From contig JAFTLD010000016.1 in NCBI GenBank assembly GCA_017452945.1, positions 1 to 17,016 of the forward strand: a DNA stretch of 17,016 bases, read 5' to 3'. The position numbers and the translations under genes are program-made. The notes below the pieces were generated by a model. It saw only the letters and a program-made list of their open reading frames with translations. It searched no databases and had not been told where the DNA came from. Shown piece after piece: positions 1-6,354 of this stretch. This DNA is from Clostridia bacterium. Lineage in GTDB: Bacteria; Bacillota_A; Clostridia; Oscillospirales; CAG-272. Within the stretch, counting starts at the first letter, position 1; each line of letters starts with the position of its first letter.

Positions 1-59
1 AATCGAACCCATGTTACCGCCGTGAAAGGGCGGTGTCTTAACCGCTTGACCAACGGGCC
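1..59 (-). tRNA. tRNA-Glu (UUC), 3' end outside window
   Basis: The reverse strand starts with GGCCCGTTGGTCAAGCGG, the usual start of a bacterial tRNA-Glu with its D-arm. An anticodon stem CCGCC/GGCGG encloses the loop CTTTCAC, which gives anticodon TTC. The T-arm GGGTTCGAATC is entered before the window edge cuts off the acceptor 3' strand. The gene begins on the base right after the encoded CCA of the upstream tRNA-Met, so both must come from one transcript. Confidence 0.95.
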
Positions 60-136
60 TGGTAGCGGGAATTGGACTTGAACCCATGACCTACCGGGTA
101 TGAACCGGTTGCTCTAGCCAACTGAGCTATCCCGCC
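60..136 (-). tRNA. tRNA-Met (CAU), elongator type
   Basis: This is a complete 77-nt cloverleaf on the reverse strand. The acceptor strand GGCGGGA pairs with TCCCGCT, the D-arm is AGCTCAGTTGGCTAGAGC, and anticodon stem ACCGG/CCGGT encloses TTCATAC (anticodon CAT). The T-loop is GGGTTCAAGTCC, the discriminator is A, and CCA is encoded. The first acceptor pair is a G.U rather than the unpaired C1-A72 of initiator tRNA, which argues for elongator Met. A lysidine-modified tRNA-Ile2 also has a CAT gene anticodon and is less likely but not excluded. Confidence 0.93.
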
Positions 137-167
137 ATATTTCGCGTCCTTTTCGCAACGCCTGTAT

Positions 168-196
168 ATTATAGCATGGCACTTTCAGTTTGTCAA
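168..196 (-). promoter_or_regulatory. Consensus sigma-70 promoter of the tRNA-Met/Glu transcript
   Basis: On the reverse strand TTGACA (196-191) and TATAAT (173-168) are separated by 17 bp, a perfect housekeeping promoter. It lies about 30 bp upstream of the tRNA-Met 5' end. The region further upstream (about 197-240) is rich in A/T tracts that could act as an UP element, as expected for stable RNA genes. Confidence 0.9.
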
Positions 197-247
197 TACT
201 TTTTTGAAAGTTTTTTTGAAAATTTTGCGTTTTTTCTGTGTTATTTC

Positions 248-261
248 TGCAATATATTGCA
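248..261. promoter_or_regulatory. Perfect 14-bp palindrome between divergent promoters
   Basis: TGCAATATATTGCA is a perfect palindrome in the AT-rich space between the leftward tRNA promoter and the rightward promoter at 292-320. The placement would suit a dimeric regulator or simply flexible upstream DNA. A related arm pair with longer spacing occurs at 10878-10900. No regulator is identified, so the role is speculative. Confidence 0.3.
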
Positions 262-291
262 TTCAAGAGCATATTTGTTGCTCTCCAAGAC

Positions 292-320
292 TTGACATCC
301 TTCATAAATTGTATTATAAT
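292..320 (+). promoter_or_regulatory. Consensus sigma-70 promoter of the CvpA-like gene
   Basis: TTGACA at 292-297 and TATAAT at 315-320 are separated by 17 bp. The predicted start near 327 gives a 5' leader of roughly 57 nt ending at the Shine-Dalgarno AGGAGG (372-377) and the GTG start at 384. This also shows that an ATG at 204, upstream of the promoter, is not the true start. Confidence 0.88.
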
Positions 321-383
321 GGATATTTAGAGACCCCTTCCCTATCAATAAGTTATATCAAAATCATTTTCAGGAGGTTTACC

Positions 384-3278
384 GTGTATAATCTGATCAT
401 TATCGGAGTCATGGCACTGATCGTTTTGCTCAGTGCAGGTCACTCTGCTTTATTCGGATTCCGTCGGGCAAACGCGCGCCTGATCGCTGCCGTGCTTTCT
501 GCAACGGGTGCGATCATTACCTGCGTTCTGATCAAGAACTTTTTGCCCACACCCACTACCATCATTGAGCTGATCCAAAACAACATTGAGTGGATCGGCA
601 ACCAATTCGGCACCGATGTCGTTGCTTTCATCGAGCAGGCTATCGAGATCGCCAATATCTCCCCCACCCTGCTTGAGCTGGCCATTCAGCTGGTAGGCGC
701 ACTGATCCTGCCTCTTGCCTGCGTCACCCTGTTCTGCATCTTCTTTGCCGTTTCCTGGATCGTTAGCGCCATCGTGATGACGGTCATTGAGCACAAGGAG
801 AAAAGAAGAGAAGAGGAAGAGCTGGCAGAGGACGGCGATGCAGAGCCTCGCAAGCCCTTCAAGGGCTCTCGCTGGGTCGCTGCAGGTCTTGGCCTTGTGC
901 AAGGCCTTGTGATTGCGCTGATCCTTTTCGTTCCCGTTTCCGCTTACACCTCTATTGCTTCTCCTACGTTGGATGAACTGACCGCACAAGAGATCCTTGA
1001 TGAGAACGATCCCATCATCCACACCGCCAAGGACGTTGTCGGTCAGATCCATACAGCCCCCGCCATGAAGGCATACCGCCTGATGGGCGGTGACCTGCTC
1101 TCCGATACTTTGATGAGTATGAAGGTATCCGGTGTCACCGTCAACACAGCCGACGAGCTTGGCTCACTGATCACACTGGTGCAGCACGTCACAGAGCTGA
1201 GCAAGACCGAGTTCAAGAACTACGGTCAGGAGCAGGCCGAGATCATTCGCGCCATCGGTGATTCCTTTGGCGATTCCGAACTCTTGACGCCCATTGTTGG
1301 CGACATTCTGTACGCCGCTACCGACGCATGGCTGAACGGTGAGGCCTTCCTTGGCATGGAGCGTCCCTCGCTGGGCGAGTCTGCCGAGATGTTCGAGCCC
1401 TTTATTACAGCTCTTCTGGAGATCTTCCACGAGGATGCAAAAGAAGCTATACTTTTGAAGGCCGACGTCAAAACACTGGCTGAAATAGTTGCTGTTCTTG
1501 CACAAAACGGTGTTTTTGCCAACCTTTCAGACACCGATGCATTGCTGACCACACTTGGCGGCGAGGGTGTAGTTTCTTCCCTGATCACAACCCTTGGCGA
1601 AAACCAGACCATGAAGCGTCTGATTCCCGAAGTCATGAATCTTGGCGTACGTGCCATCGGTCAGATCCTGAACGTACCTGCCGACACCGAGGCAGTTTAC
1701 GACCAGTTCATGGACGAGGTGACAGGCACGCTCAACGAGATCCGTGCGCTGCCCGAGCAGGAGCGCATTACCGCGCTTTCCTCCGAGCTGACCACCGCTT
1801 TTGATACCGCAGGCGTTGACATTGATCCGCAGGTGCTTGATTTCTATGCAACCGCTATGATTCACGATCTTGTGGACAACAATCCGGGCGGTGAGGTGAC
1901 CGCTGCCGACGTGCAGGCATTCTTCGTACTGTATGCCGAGAGCACCCTGAGCAACTCCTCCTCCGTTGCCGCTAAGCCTCAGTTTGATATGCTCAGCAGC
2001 ACAGACAAGGCTAAGACAGATCCCCTTGCAGGCTCTGTTTACGAGAGCATGACCGAGGAGCAGAGAAAGAACTCCGCAGCTGCTGCTGTTGCACAGCTTT
2101 GCGTGGAGCTGACCAAGCTGGACGCTGAGGCTACCGACATTTCCGAGCAGGCAAAGGCGATCGTTGATCAGGTCTTTACCGAGCTGCTCGGCTCCGATCA
2201 CGCTGCGCTGGAATACTTGGCACAGGTTGAGATCACCGCCCCCGTTTCCGCATCCGCTGTGGATAATGCTGCAAGCATGAAATCCACCGAGGATATGAAG
2301 AAGACCTCCACCGTCGTCACGCTGGAATCCATGCTGATCGACACCAAGGAGGCAGCACTCAAGATCAACTCCGAAACGCTTGCTACCGATGCAGCAGCGA
2401 TTTCCGCTATTTTTGAAGCAGCTACCAGCCTGACCGACGCACTTGCGGGTTCCGGTGAAGAACTGGATGTGGCTGCACTGGCATCCTCCGTTGGTACCAT
2501 TCTGGATTCCCTTTCCCAGACCGAAACCTTTGGTAAAGACAAGACTGCCGGGTTGTTTACCGCTGTGCTGCAATCCGAAACCGTGCGCGACGCGGCAAAC
2601 CTTGACATGAAGACCGCCACCGAGCTTGCCAACAAGGCAACCGAGGGTGAGCCCAACTACACCCAGACCATGACCACCATTGCGGGCAGCGTGAACATTA
2701 TGGAAACGCTTTCCAAGGACGGCAACATCTCCGAGGATGAGCTGGTAGATCTGATCCGCAATCTGAACTCTCAGACCGCGGGCATGATCGAGGTTTACGT
2801 AACCCCTGCGCGCTTGGTCGAGAACAAAATTCCCGAAAAGTACTCCGTCTTCACCTCCGATATGATCAAGTCCCTGTTCGGTTACATTGCCGATTCGGAT
2901 AAGCAGAACTCCGAGGCTGAGGCAAAGGCGCTCAATCAGATCATGAACATTGCGCTGGCTGCTAAGAAGTCGGATGACAAGAAACTGTTCTCCTCCGCTC
3001 CCGGTGCCGAGGACGGCAAGCTGCCCACCGCAACCGAGACAGTCAACACCCTGCTGGATTCCAAGGCTGTCAGACACGCGCTGGTTGACGTCATGACCGA
3101 GAACGGTGAGGTCACCGTATTCGATCCTTACGGATTTGGTGAAAAGATCCATGAGGAATCTCCCGATTATACGGCTTGCGTTGACGCGATCTACGCATAC
3201 CGCCAGGCACATCCCGAGGTGGATGACGCTGTATTTGAGGCACTGGCCGCTCTGATGGGTATCAAGATCGACCTGTGA
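384..3278 (+). CDS. Large membrane protein, CvpA-like N-terminus with giant extracytoplasmic region
   Basis: The protein is 964 residues. GTG at 384 is chosen because AGGAGG lies 6 nt upstream and the promoter is at 292-320; the frame is open further back but lies upstream of the promoter. Hydrophobic segments fall at about 4-24, 32-54, one long or two short ones at 97-135, and 163-192. A charged cytoplasmic-type loop (EHKEKRREEEE) sits near 136-147. Short helices with small residues and a final SRWVAAGLGLVQG-type segment resemble the CvpA (colicin V production) family, whose usual length is about 160-200 residues. The remaining 770 or so residues are acidic, Ala/Thr/Glu-rich, probably alpha-helical and without further membrane spans or cysteine motifs that I recognise. 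The gene is transcribed alone. Function is unknown; a cell-envelope role is inferred only from topology. Confidence 0.8.
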   Translation: MYNLIIIGVMALIVLLSAGHSALFGFRRANARLIAAVLSATGAIITCVLIKNFLPTPTTIIELIQNNIEWIGNQFGTDVVAFIEQAIEIANISPTLLELAIQLVGALILPLACVTLFCIFFAVSWIVSAIVMTVIEHKEKRREEEELAEDGDAEPRKPFKGSRWVAAGLGLVQGLVIALILFVPVSAYTSIASPTLDELTAQEILDENDPIIHTAKDVVGQIHTAPAMKAYRLMGGDLLSDTLMSMKVSGVTVNTADELGSLITLVQHVTELSKTEFKNYGQEQAEIIRAIGDSFGDSELLTPIVGDILYAATDAWLNGEAFLGMERPSLGESAEMFEPFITALLEIFHEDAKEAILLKADVKTLAEIVAVLAQNGVFANLSDTDALLTTLGGEGVVSSLITTLGENQTMKRLIPEVMNLGVRAIGQILNVPADTEAVYDQFMDEVTGTLNEIRALPEQERITALSSELTTAFDTAGVDIDPQVLDFYATAMIHDLVDNNPGGEVTAADVQAFFVLYAESTLSNSSSVAAKPQFDMLSSTDKAKTDPLAGSVYESMTEEQRKNSAAAAVAQLCVELTKLDAEATDISEQAKAIVDQVFTELLGSDHAALEYLAQVEITAPVSASAVDNAASMKSTEDMKKTSTVVTLESMLIDTKEAALKINSETLATDAAAISAIFEAATSLTDALAGSGEELDVAALASSVGTILDSLSQTETFGKDKTAGLFTAVLQSETVRDAANLDMKTATELANKATEGEPNYTQTMTTIAGSVNIMETLSKDGNISEDELVDLIRNLNSQTAGMIEVYVTPARLVENKIPEKYSVFTSDMIKSLFGYIADSDKQNSEAEAKALNQIMNIALAAKKSDDKKLFSSAPGAEDGKLPTATETVNTLLDSKAVRHALVDVMTENGEVTVFDPYGFGEKIHEESPDYTACVDAIYAYRQAHPEVDDAVFEALAALMGIKIDL

Positions 3279-3288
3279 TCCATATAAT

Positions 3289-3317
3289 AAATATCCCCCG
3301 TAAAACGGGGGATATTT
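3289..3317 (+). terminator. Perfect 12-bp hairpin 10 bp after the CvpA-like gene
   Basis: The arms AAATATCCCCCG (3289-3300) and CGGGGGATATTT (3306-3317) pair perfectly around a TAAAA loop just after the stop codon. The 3' arm ends in ATATTT but no long U-tract follows, so termination efficiency is uncertain. The hairpin is also the first module of repeat copy A. Confidence 0.6.
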
Positions 3318-3415
3318 CAGTTTCGGGCTTAGCCCTGATAATACCGGCTGCGCACAAGTGCGCTGCGAGGTGGTCTGCCGACCACGCAATTGTTACTTAC
3401 TACCCGTAAACGGGG
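3289..3415 (+). repeat. Structured intergenic repeat, copy A
   Basis: The core matches copies at 16719-16838 and 16880-17007, with shared blocks such as CAGTTTCGGGC, GGCTGCGCACAAGTGCGC and GTTACTTACTACCC. It forms a string of small hairpins. Hairpin 1 is at 3289-3317. GGGC/GCCC is at 3325-3335, and GCGCAC/GTGCGC is at 3350-3363. GTGGTC/GACCAC is at 3370-3385, and CCCG/CGGG with a TAAA loop is at 3403-3414. Weaker similarity to copy B continues to a TTGTAG at about 3443. No open reading frame is conserved. Whether it works as RNA, as DNA or as a selfish repeat is unknown. Confidence 0.85.
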
Positions 3416-3437
3416 CTATTCTGAATTTTATCACTCA

Positions 3438-3523
3438 TTGTAGGAACAGACGTCCTCGACTGTCCGTCCAGAGTCAATTCTCTTCGTGTTAATGCGGACA
3501 GTCGAGGACGCCTGTCCCTACAA
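3438..3523. repeat. 86-bp inverted repeat with 29-bp arms (MITE-like or hairpin element)
   Basis: The left arm 3438-3466 starts TTGTAGGAACAGACG. It is complementary to 3495-3523, which ends CCTGTCCCTACAA, at 27 of 29 positions. The 28-bp centre is not palindromic. Terminal TTGTAG/CTACAA is shared with the short inverted repeat at 16862-16878, and both lie directly downstream of a copy of the structured repeat. It carries no coding region. It may be a non-autonomous mobile element or a strong RNA hairpin; the sequence cannot decide. Confidence 0.75.
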
Positions 3524-3583
3524 CCGCGATTTTTTGTTTGCTTTTCTTATTTGTTTTTAGTTTATCGGTTATAGCTCCTTTTC

Positions 3584-3611
3584 AACCACGCGACTATCGC
3601 GTGGTTTTCAT
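3584..3611 (+). terminator. Plus-strand terminator-like hairpin without an adjacent plus-strand gene
   Basis: AACCACGCGA (3584-3593) and TCGCGTGGTT (3597-3606) form a perfect 10-bp stem followed by TTTTCATTTTT on the plus strand. Read on the minus strand, downstream of the thioredoxin lipoprotein gene, the stem is followed by GAAAAGG. A canonical U-tract is therefore present only rightwards. It may stop readthrough from the CvpA-like gene, or end an RNA spanning the repeats. Confidence 0.65.
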
Positions 3612-3629
3612 TTTTCAATGCATGCTTCA

Positions 3630-4172
3630 TCAATCCGTGATCAGTTCAAGACCTGCGATCAGCGTCTCATAGCTGATCATGCCAACCTCCTTGGCTACCA
3701 CGTCACCATTTGCGTTCACAAAAACAGTCGTGGGATACCCCGTAATGCGATAGGCAGAGGTAGCTTGTCCCTGCGTGTCAAAGTAAATGTCAAATCCAAA
3801 GCCCTGCTCCTGCACAAAGGCTGTGGCCTTGTCCACGGTTTCATGTACACCGTCGGTCACGTTGACCATCAGGAACACAACGTCGGGATTTTCCGCATAG
3901 GCCTTATCAAAATCGGGCATCTCGCGTACGCAATAGCCGCACCAGGTTGCCCAAAAGTTGATTACCACGGGCTTGCCGTAAAAATCCGACAGCTTGACCG
4001 AATTGCCGTTTTCATCCAGCACGGTGAAATTGGGCGCGTTCCCGCTTTGCACAGCAGCCGTGCTCTGTTGATCGGTACCGTATGAATCCTCTGTCCCGCT
4101 GTCATCACAGGCGGCCAACGTCAGCACAAGGCATGCAGCCAATATTACCAATAACCATTTGATATTTTTCAC
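3630..4172 (-). CDS. TlpA/ResA-like thioredoxin-fold lipoprotein
   Basis: The 180-residue protein has an N-terminal signal and a lipobox LAAC with Cys22, so it is probably a lipoprotein on the outer face of the membrane. After a polar Gly/Ser/Asp spacer, a TlpA-type thioredoxin domain runs from about 45 to 178. It shows the redox motif WCGYC (Cys78, Cys81), followed by REMP, and the cis-proline loop GYPTT (Pro147). The family exchanges disulfides on extracytoplasmic partners, for example in cytochrome c or surface protein maturation. The start is GTG at 4172, with AAGGAGAG about 6 nt upstream. It overlaps the stop of the upstream gene as GTGA, so translation is coupled to the CBM9-like protein, which is the obvious candidate partner. 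The exact substrate is not known. Confidence 0.9.
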   Translation of the reverse strand: MKNIKWLLVILAACLVLTLAACDDSGTEDSYGTDQQSTAAVQSGNAPNFTVLDENGNSVKLSDFYGKPVVINFWATWCGYCVREMPDFDKAYAENPDVVFLMVNVTDGVHETVDKATAFVQEQGFGFDIYFDTQGQATSAYRITGYPTTVFVNANGDVVAKEVGMISYETLIAGLELITD

Positions 4173-5128
4173 GAAAAACTCTCCTTATCATTCTTTTTAC
4201 GCAGCAATGCTGCAAAAGGCAACAGCGCGATCACGCCCACACTGCCAAGTATTGCACCGCAGCCACCCGACTGAGCCTCTGTTTCATTCTCAGAAGCGGG
4301 AGTTTGCGTGGGTTGCTCAGCCAACGGTGCTTGGATTGTAACCTCCTCGGACGTCTGCTCCGTTTGAGTCGGCTCGGGCTTGCCCGCAAGCGTCAGGTTG
4401 ACAAAATCCTTAACCAAGAAATCCGTCCCGTTGAATTTATACGCTGCCAAAATATTCTCGCTTTCGTCTGCATCAATGGCACAGGGCAAAACGCCAAGCA
4501 CTGCACCGTTTTGCGGCACAAATGCGGTGGTGTCGATATGCAGATCGGTCTTACCGCCAATGGTGCAATCGGTTTCCATACGCACAAGCGACCAAGGAAT
4601 ATATACCTCAATGGTATAAGAGTCGCTGCCCTTTTTGTGTCCCTTGGCAGCACCCGTGATCTCGTCCGATACCAATCCGTCCAGATAATTGTGCCTCCAT
4701 GCGACGATCTTGCCCGCCTTTGTTGCACCGAACGAGAAGAAAATGCCCTCGTTTGAGTCGTTTGCAGGAATGGCATGTGCGGGATTGATGGCAATCTCCA
4801 GACAGTCAATGCCTACCCAATAGCCATCCTCACCGCGGTAGCTGGGTGTGGTATCATTGATGGTCCCCGCATAATAAAGGCCGCCCTCATCCCATGCAAA
4901 ATACCACGTCACAAAGGACTCTCCCACCTCGCCAACCCAGGCAGAGGCGCTCTCGGCATTCATGACGTAGGTGCTCTCGGCAGCATACTCCCCCTCGGAG
5001 ATCACTCCGTCCACGGTGGGTGTGCCGTACTGTGCCACCATTTCAAAATCCGCCTTGGCAGAGGCTGTGGGAATAGCACTCAATAAAAGCAAAGCAATGC
5101 AAAAAACCAAAACAACCGCTTTTTTCAT
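4169..5128 (-). CDS. Secreted CBM9/DOMON-like domain protein with C-terminal membrane anchor
   Basis: The chosen ATG at 5128 has GGAG about 8 nt upstream and follows a promoter; an in-frame ATG at 5209 lies upstream of that promoter. The 319 residues begin with a signal peptide (cleavage probably after TASA, near 24). PTVDGVISEGEY at 37-48 is typical of family 9 carbohydrate-binding and related DOMON-like domains, which continue to about 247. A Thr/Pro/Glu-rich spacer (250-287) leads to GGCGAILG (288-295), a hydrophobic segment and RKKND. This is a tripartite tail like a sorting or anchoring signal but with Cys290 in place of LPXTG. Cysteines 109, 188 and 216 lie in the ectodomain. It overlaps the thioredoxin lipoprotein gene by 4 nt. 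Ligand unknown: sugar binding is a family-level inference. Confidence 0.82.
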   Translation of the reverse strand: MKKAVVLVFCIALLLLSAIPTASAKADFEMVAQYGTPTVDGVISEGEYAAESTYVMNAESASAWVGEVGESFVTWYFAWDEGGLYYAGTINDTTPSYRGEDGYWVGIDCLEIAINPAHAIPANDSNEGIFFSFGATKAGKIVAWRHNYLDGLVSDEITGAAKGHKKGSDSYTIEVYIPWSLVRMETDCTIGGKTDLHIDTTAFVPQNGAVLGVLPCAIDADESENILAAYKFNGTDFLVKDFVNLTLAGKPEPTQTEQTSEEVTIQAPLAEQPTQTPASENETEAQSGGCGAILGSVGVIALLPFAALLRKKNDKESFS

Positions 5129-5154
5129 GGCAATTCTCCAATCCATTTTTTTAT

Positions 5155-5183
5155 ATTGTAGCACAGCCTTGCAAAAATGTAAA
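5155..5183 (-). promoter_or_regulatory. Promoter of the CBM9-like/thioredoxin operon
   Basis: The reverse strand carries TTTACA (5183-5178) and TACAAT (5160-5155), 17 bp apart and about 27 bp upstream of the ATG at 5128. It is back to back with the tmk promoter, with 20 bp between the two -35 boxes. Confidence 0.8.
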
Positions 5184-5203
5184 GTAAAAAATCGCCCGAG
5201 GCC

Positions 5204-5232
5204 TTGCAAATCCTGCCAAAATGCGGTACAAT
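5204..5232 (+). promoter_or_regulatory. Promoter of tmk
   Basis: TTGCAA at 5204-5209 and TACAAT at 5227-5232 have a 17-bp spacer, 36 bp before the tmk ATG. The tmk Shine-Dalgarno is weak, perhaps GGACGG at 5251-5256 or GGTAAG just after it. Confidence 0.75.
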
Positions 5233-5268
5233 ATAGGAAATACGAAATTTGGACGGTAAGATATAGAC

Positions 5269-5889
5269 ATGTTTATTGTTTTTGAAGGTATAGACGGTGC
5301 GGGCAAGACCACGCAGATAGAGCTTTTGGCCGACAAGCTGCGCGGCGCGGGATTTGATCCTTACATTACGGCAGAGCCGACGGGTATGGAAACCGGCAAG
5401 GCCATTCGGCGCGTGCTTTCGGGCGCGGTACCCAAGACACCCACACAGGTGGCGGCTATGTTTGTGCAGGACAGAATTGACCACAACGTTGACCCCGAGC
5501 AAGGCATTGAGGTGCTTCTTGCGCAGGGCAAGGCGATCATTTGTGACCGCTACTATTACTCATCCTTGGCTTATCAGGGCTCGCTGACAGATTTTGATTG
5601 GGTGATGGCGGCCAACTGCTCCTGCCCCGAGATCCGACGCCCCGACCTTTGCATTTTCCTGGATCTTTCCCCCGAGGAGAGCATGAAGCGCATTACAAAG
5701 GGTCGCACACAGACCGAGATCTACGAAAAAGCCGATACGCTGACAAAGGTGCGCGCACGTTACATGGACGTTTTCCAAAAGCTGTCCGCGCGCGGTGAGC
5801 AGATCGAGATCATTGACGCATCGGGCAACATCGAGCAGACCGCAGAAGCGATCAATGCAGCCATCAAAAAGCATTTTGACATTGGATGA
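5269..5889 (+). CDS. tmk: Thymidylate kinase (dTMP kinase)
   Basis: The 206-residue enzyme phosphorylates dTMP to dTDP with ATP, an essential cytoplasmic step of dTTP synthesis; the length is normal for the family. The P-loop is GIDGAGKTT (7-15), followed by the base-binding EPTG (36-39) and DRIDH (68-72). The DRYYYSSLAYQG block (93-104) binds the nucleotide monophosphate. A LID segment KRITKGRTQTE is at about 140-150. Start at ATG 5269 places the P-loop at the expected distance from the N-terminus. It is transcribed alone from its own promoter and ends at a strong terminator, not in the holB-linked arrangement common in Firmicutes. Confidence 0.97.
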   Translation: MFIVFEGIDGAGKTTQIELLADKLRGAGFDPYITAEPTGMETGKAIRRVLSGAVPKTPTQVAAMFVQDRIDHNVDPEQGIEVLLAQGKAIICDRYYYSSLAYQGSLTDFDWVMAANCSCPEIRRPDLCIFLDLSPEESMKRITKGRTQTEIYEKADTLTKVRARYMDVFQKLSARGEQIEIIDASGNIEQTAEAINAAIKKHFDIG

Positions 5890-5895
5890 TAAAAC

Positions 5896-5935
5896 AGGGC
5901 TTGCCGCAGCAAGCCCTTTACTATTTTTCTTTTTT
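5896..5935 (+). terminator. Terminator of tmk, probably bidirectional
   Basis: AGGGCTTGC (5896-5904) pairs perfectly with GCAAGCCCT (5909-5917) around a CGCA loop. A T-rich run to 5935 follows on the plus strand. On the minus strand GTTTTAT follows the stem, so it may also serve the convergent HPr-like gene ending at 5943. Confidence 0.9.
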
Positions 5936-5942
5936 GGGGTGC

Positions 5943-6176
5943 TCAGTCGACCACAAAGGCGCTAAGCATGGTTTTAAGTTTTTCTACGTCCTCGTCCTTA
6001 TGCACGTGCACGGCTACGGGCTGACGCAGATCCAGGCTGAAAATGCCCAGCAGAGACCGACCGTCCACGAGGTATCTGCCCGATCCGAGATCAACAGATC
6101 CGTCGTAAGCAACCAGTGTGTTGACCAGCGTGTATACGTCGTTGATCTCCTTTAATCTGATTTCAAAGCTTTGCAT
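5943..6176 (-). CDS. HPr-fold protein lacking the phosphoacceptor histidine
   Basis: The 77-residue protein aligns by eye with the PTS phosphocarrier HPr over its whole length. SVDLGSGRYLVDGRSLLGIFSL (27-48) corresponds to the HPr region around Ser46, with Ser41 in the position of that regulatory serine. The HPr active loop GIHARPA is replaced by INDVYTL near residues 11-17, so there is no His15 equivalent to carry phosphate from enzyme I. It cannot act as a normal PTS carrier. A regulatory or decoy role is possible but unproved. The ATG is preceded by AAGGAGG (6185-6191), a strong ribosome binding site. It is transcribed alone from the promoter at 6230-6258 and is convergent with tmk. Confidence 0.75.
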   Translation of the reverse strand: MQSFEIRLKEINDVYTLVNTLVAYDGSVDLGSGRYLVDGRSLLGIFSLDLRQPVAVHVHKDEDVEKLKTMLSAFVVD

Positions 6177-6229
6177 GATTGTTTCCTCCTTGTGAGAAAT
6201 GGGATATGTGCTCTTTCGAGTACGCCATC

Positions 6230-6258
6230 ATTATACTCCGAACGTCTGTGAAATGCAA
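6230..6258 (-). promoter_or_regulatory. Promoter of the HPr-like gene
   Basis: The reverse strand has TTGCAT (6258-6253) and TATAAT (6235-6230), 17 bp apart. The leader contains a small imperfect inverted repeat, GTACTC/GAGCAC, around 6207-6222 whose role is unclear. Confidence 0.75.
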
Positions 6259-6314
6259 GAGACATACCGACGAAGTTACCAATCATGTCATGAAAATATT
6301 GGTTATATTGCACA

Positions 6315-6351
6315 ATTATAGGCGTGTTGCATTATGCAACACGCCTATAAT
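6315..6351 (-). terminator. Perfect 17-bp stem ending the riboswitch operon
   Basis: The arms 6315-6331 and 6335-6351 are perfectly complementary around a TTA loop. The stem starts three bases after the stop codon of the SIS isomerase gene. The T-tract on the minus strand is poor (ATAATTGTG), so it may act as a weak terminator or a 3' stabilising stem. Confidence 0.7.
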
Positions 6352-6354
6352 CCT

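Noticed and set aside
204..383. A 60-codon N-terminal extension of the CvpA-like protein from ATG 204
   Set aside because: The consensus promoter at 292-320 lies inside the extension, and GTG 384 has a proper AGGAGG. The extension reads through promoter and leader DNA.
1527..3389. A 620-codon open frame on the minus strand antisense to the CvpA-like gene
   Set aside because: It lies fully opposite a well supported gene with its own promoter and ribosome site. Its composition is unusual (Gly/His/Cys/Leu-rich), and it starts inside repeat copy A. It is a mirror effect of codon bias.
3618..4085. A 155-codon plus-strand frame opposite the thioredoxin lipoprotein gene
   Set aside because: The opposite strand has a lipobox, WCGYC and cis-proline in one frame, with a ribosome site. 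The plus frame has no recognisable motif or start signal.
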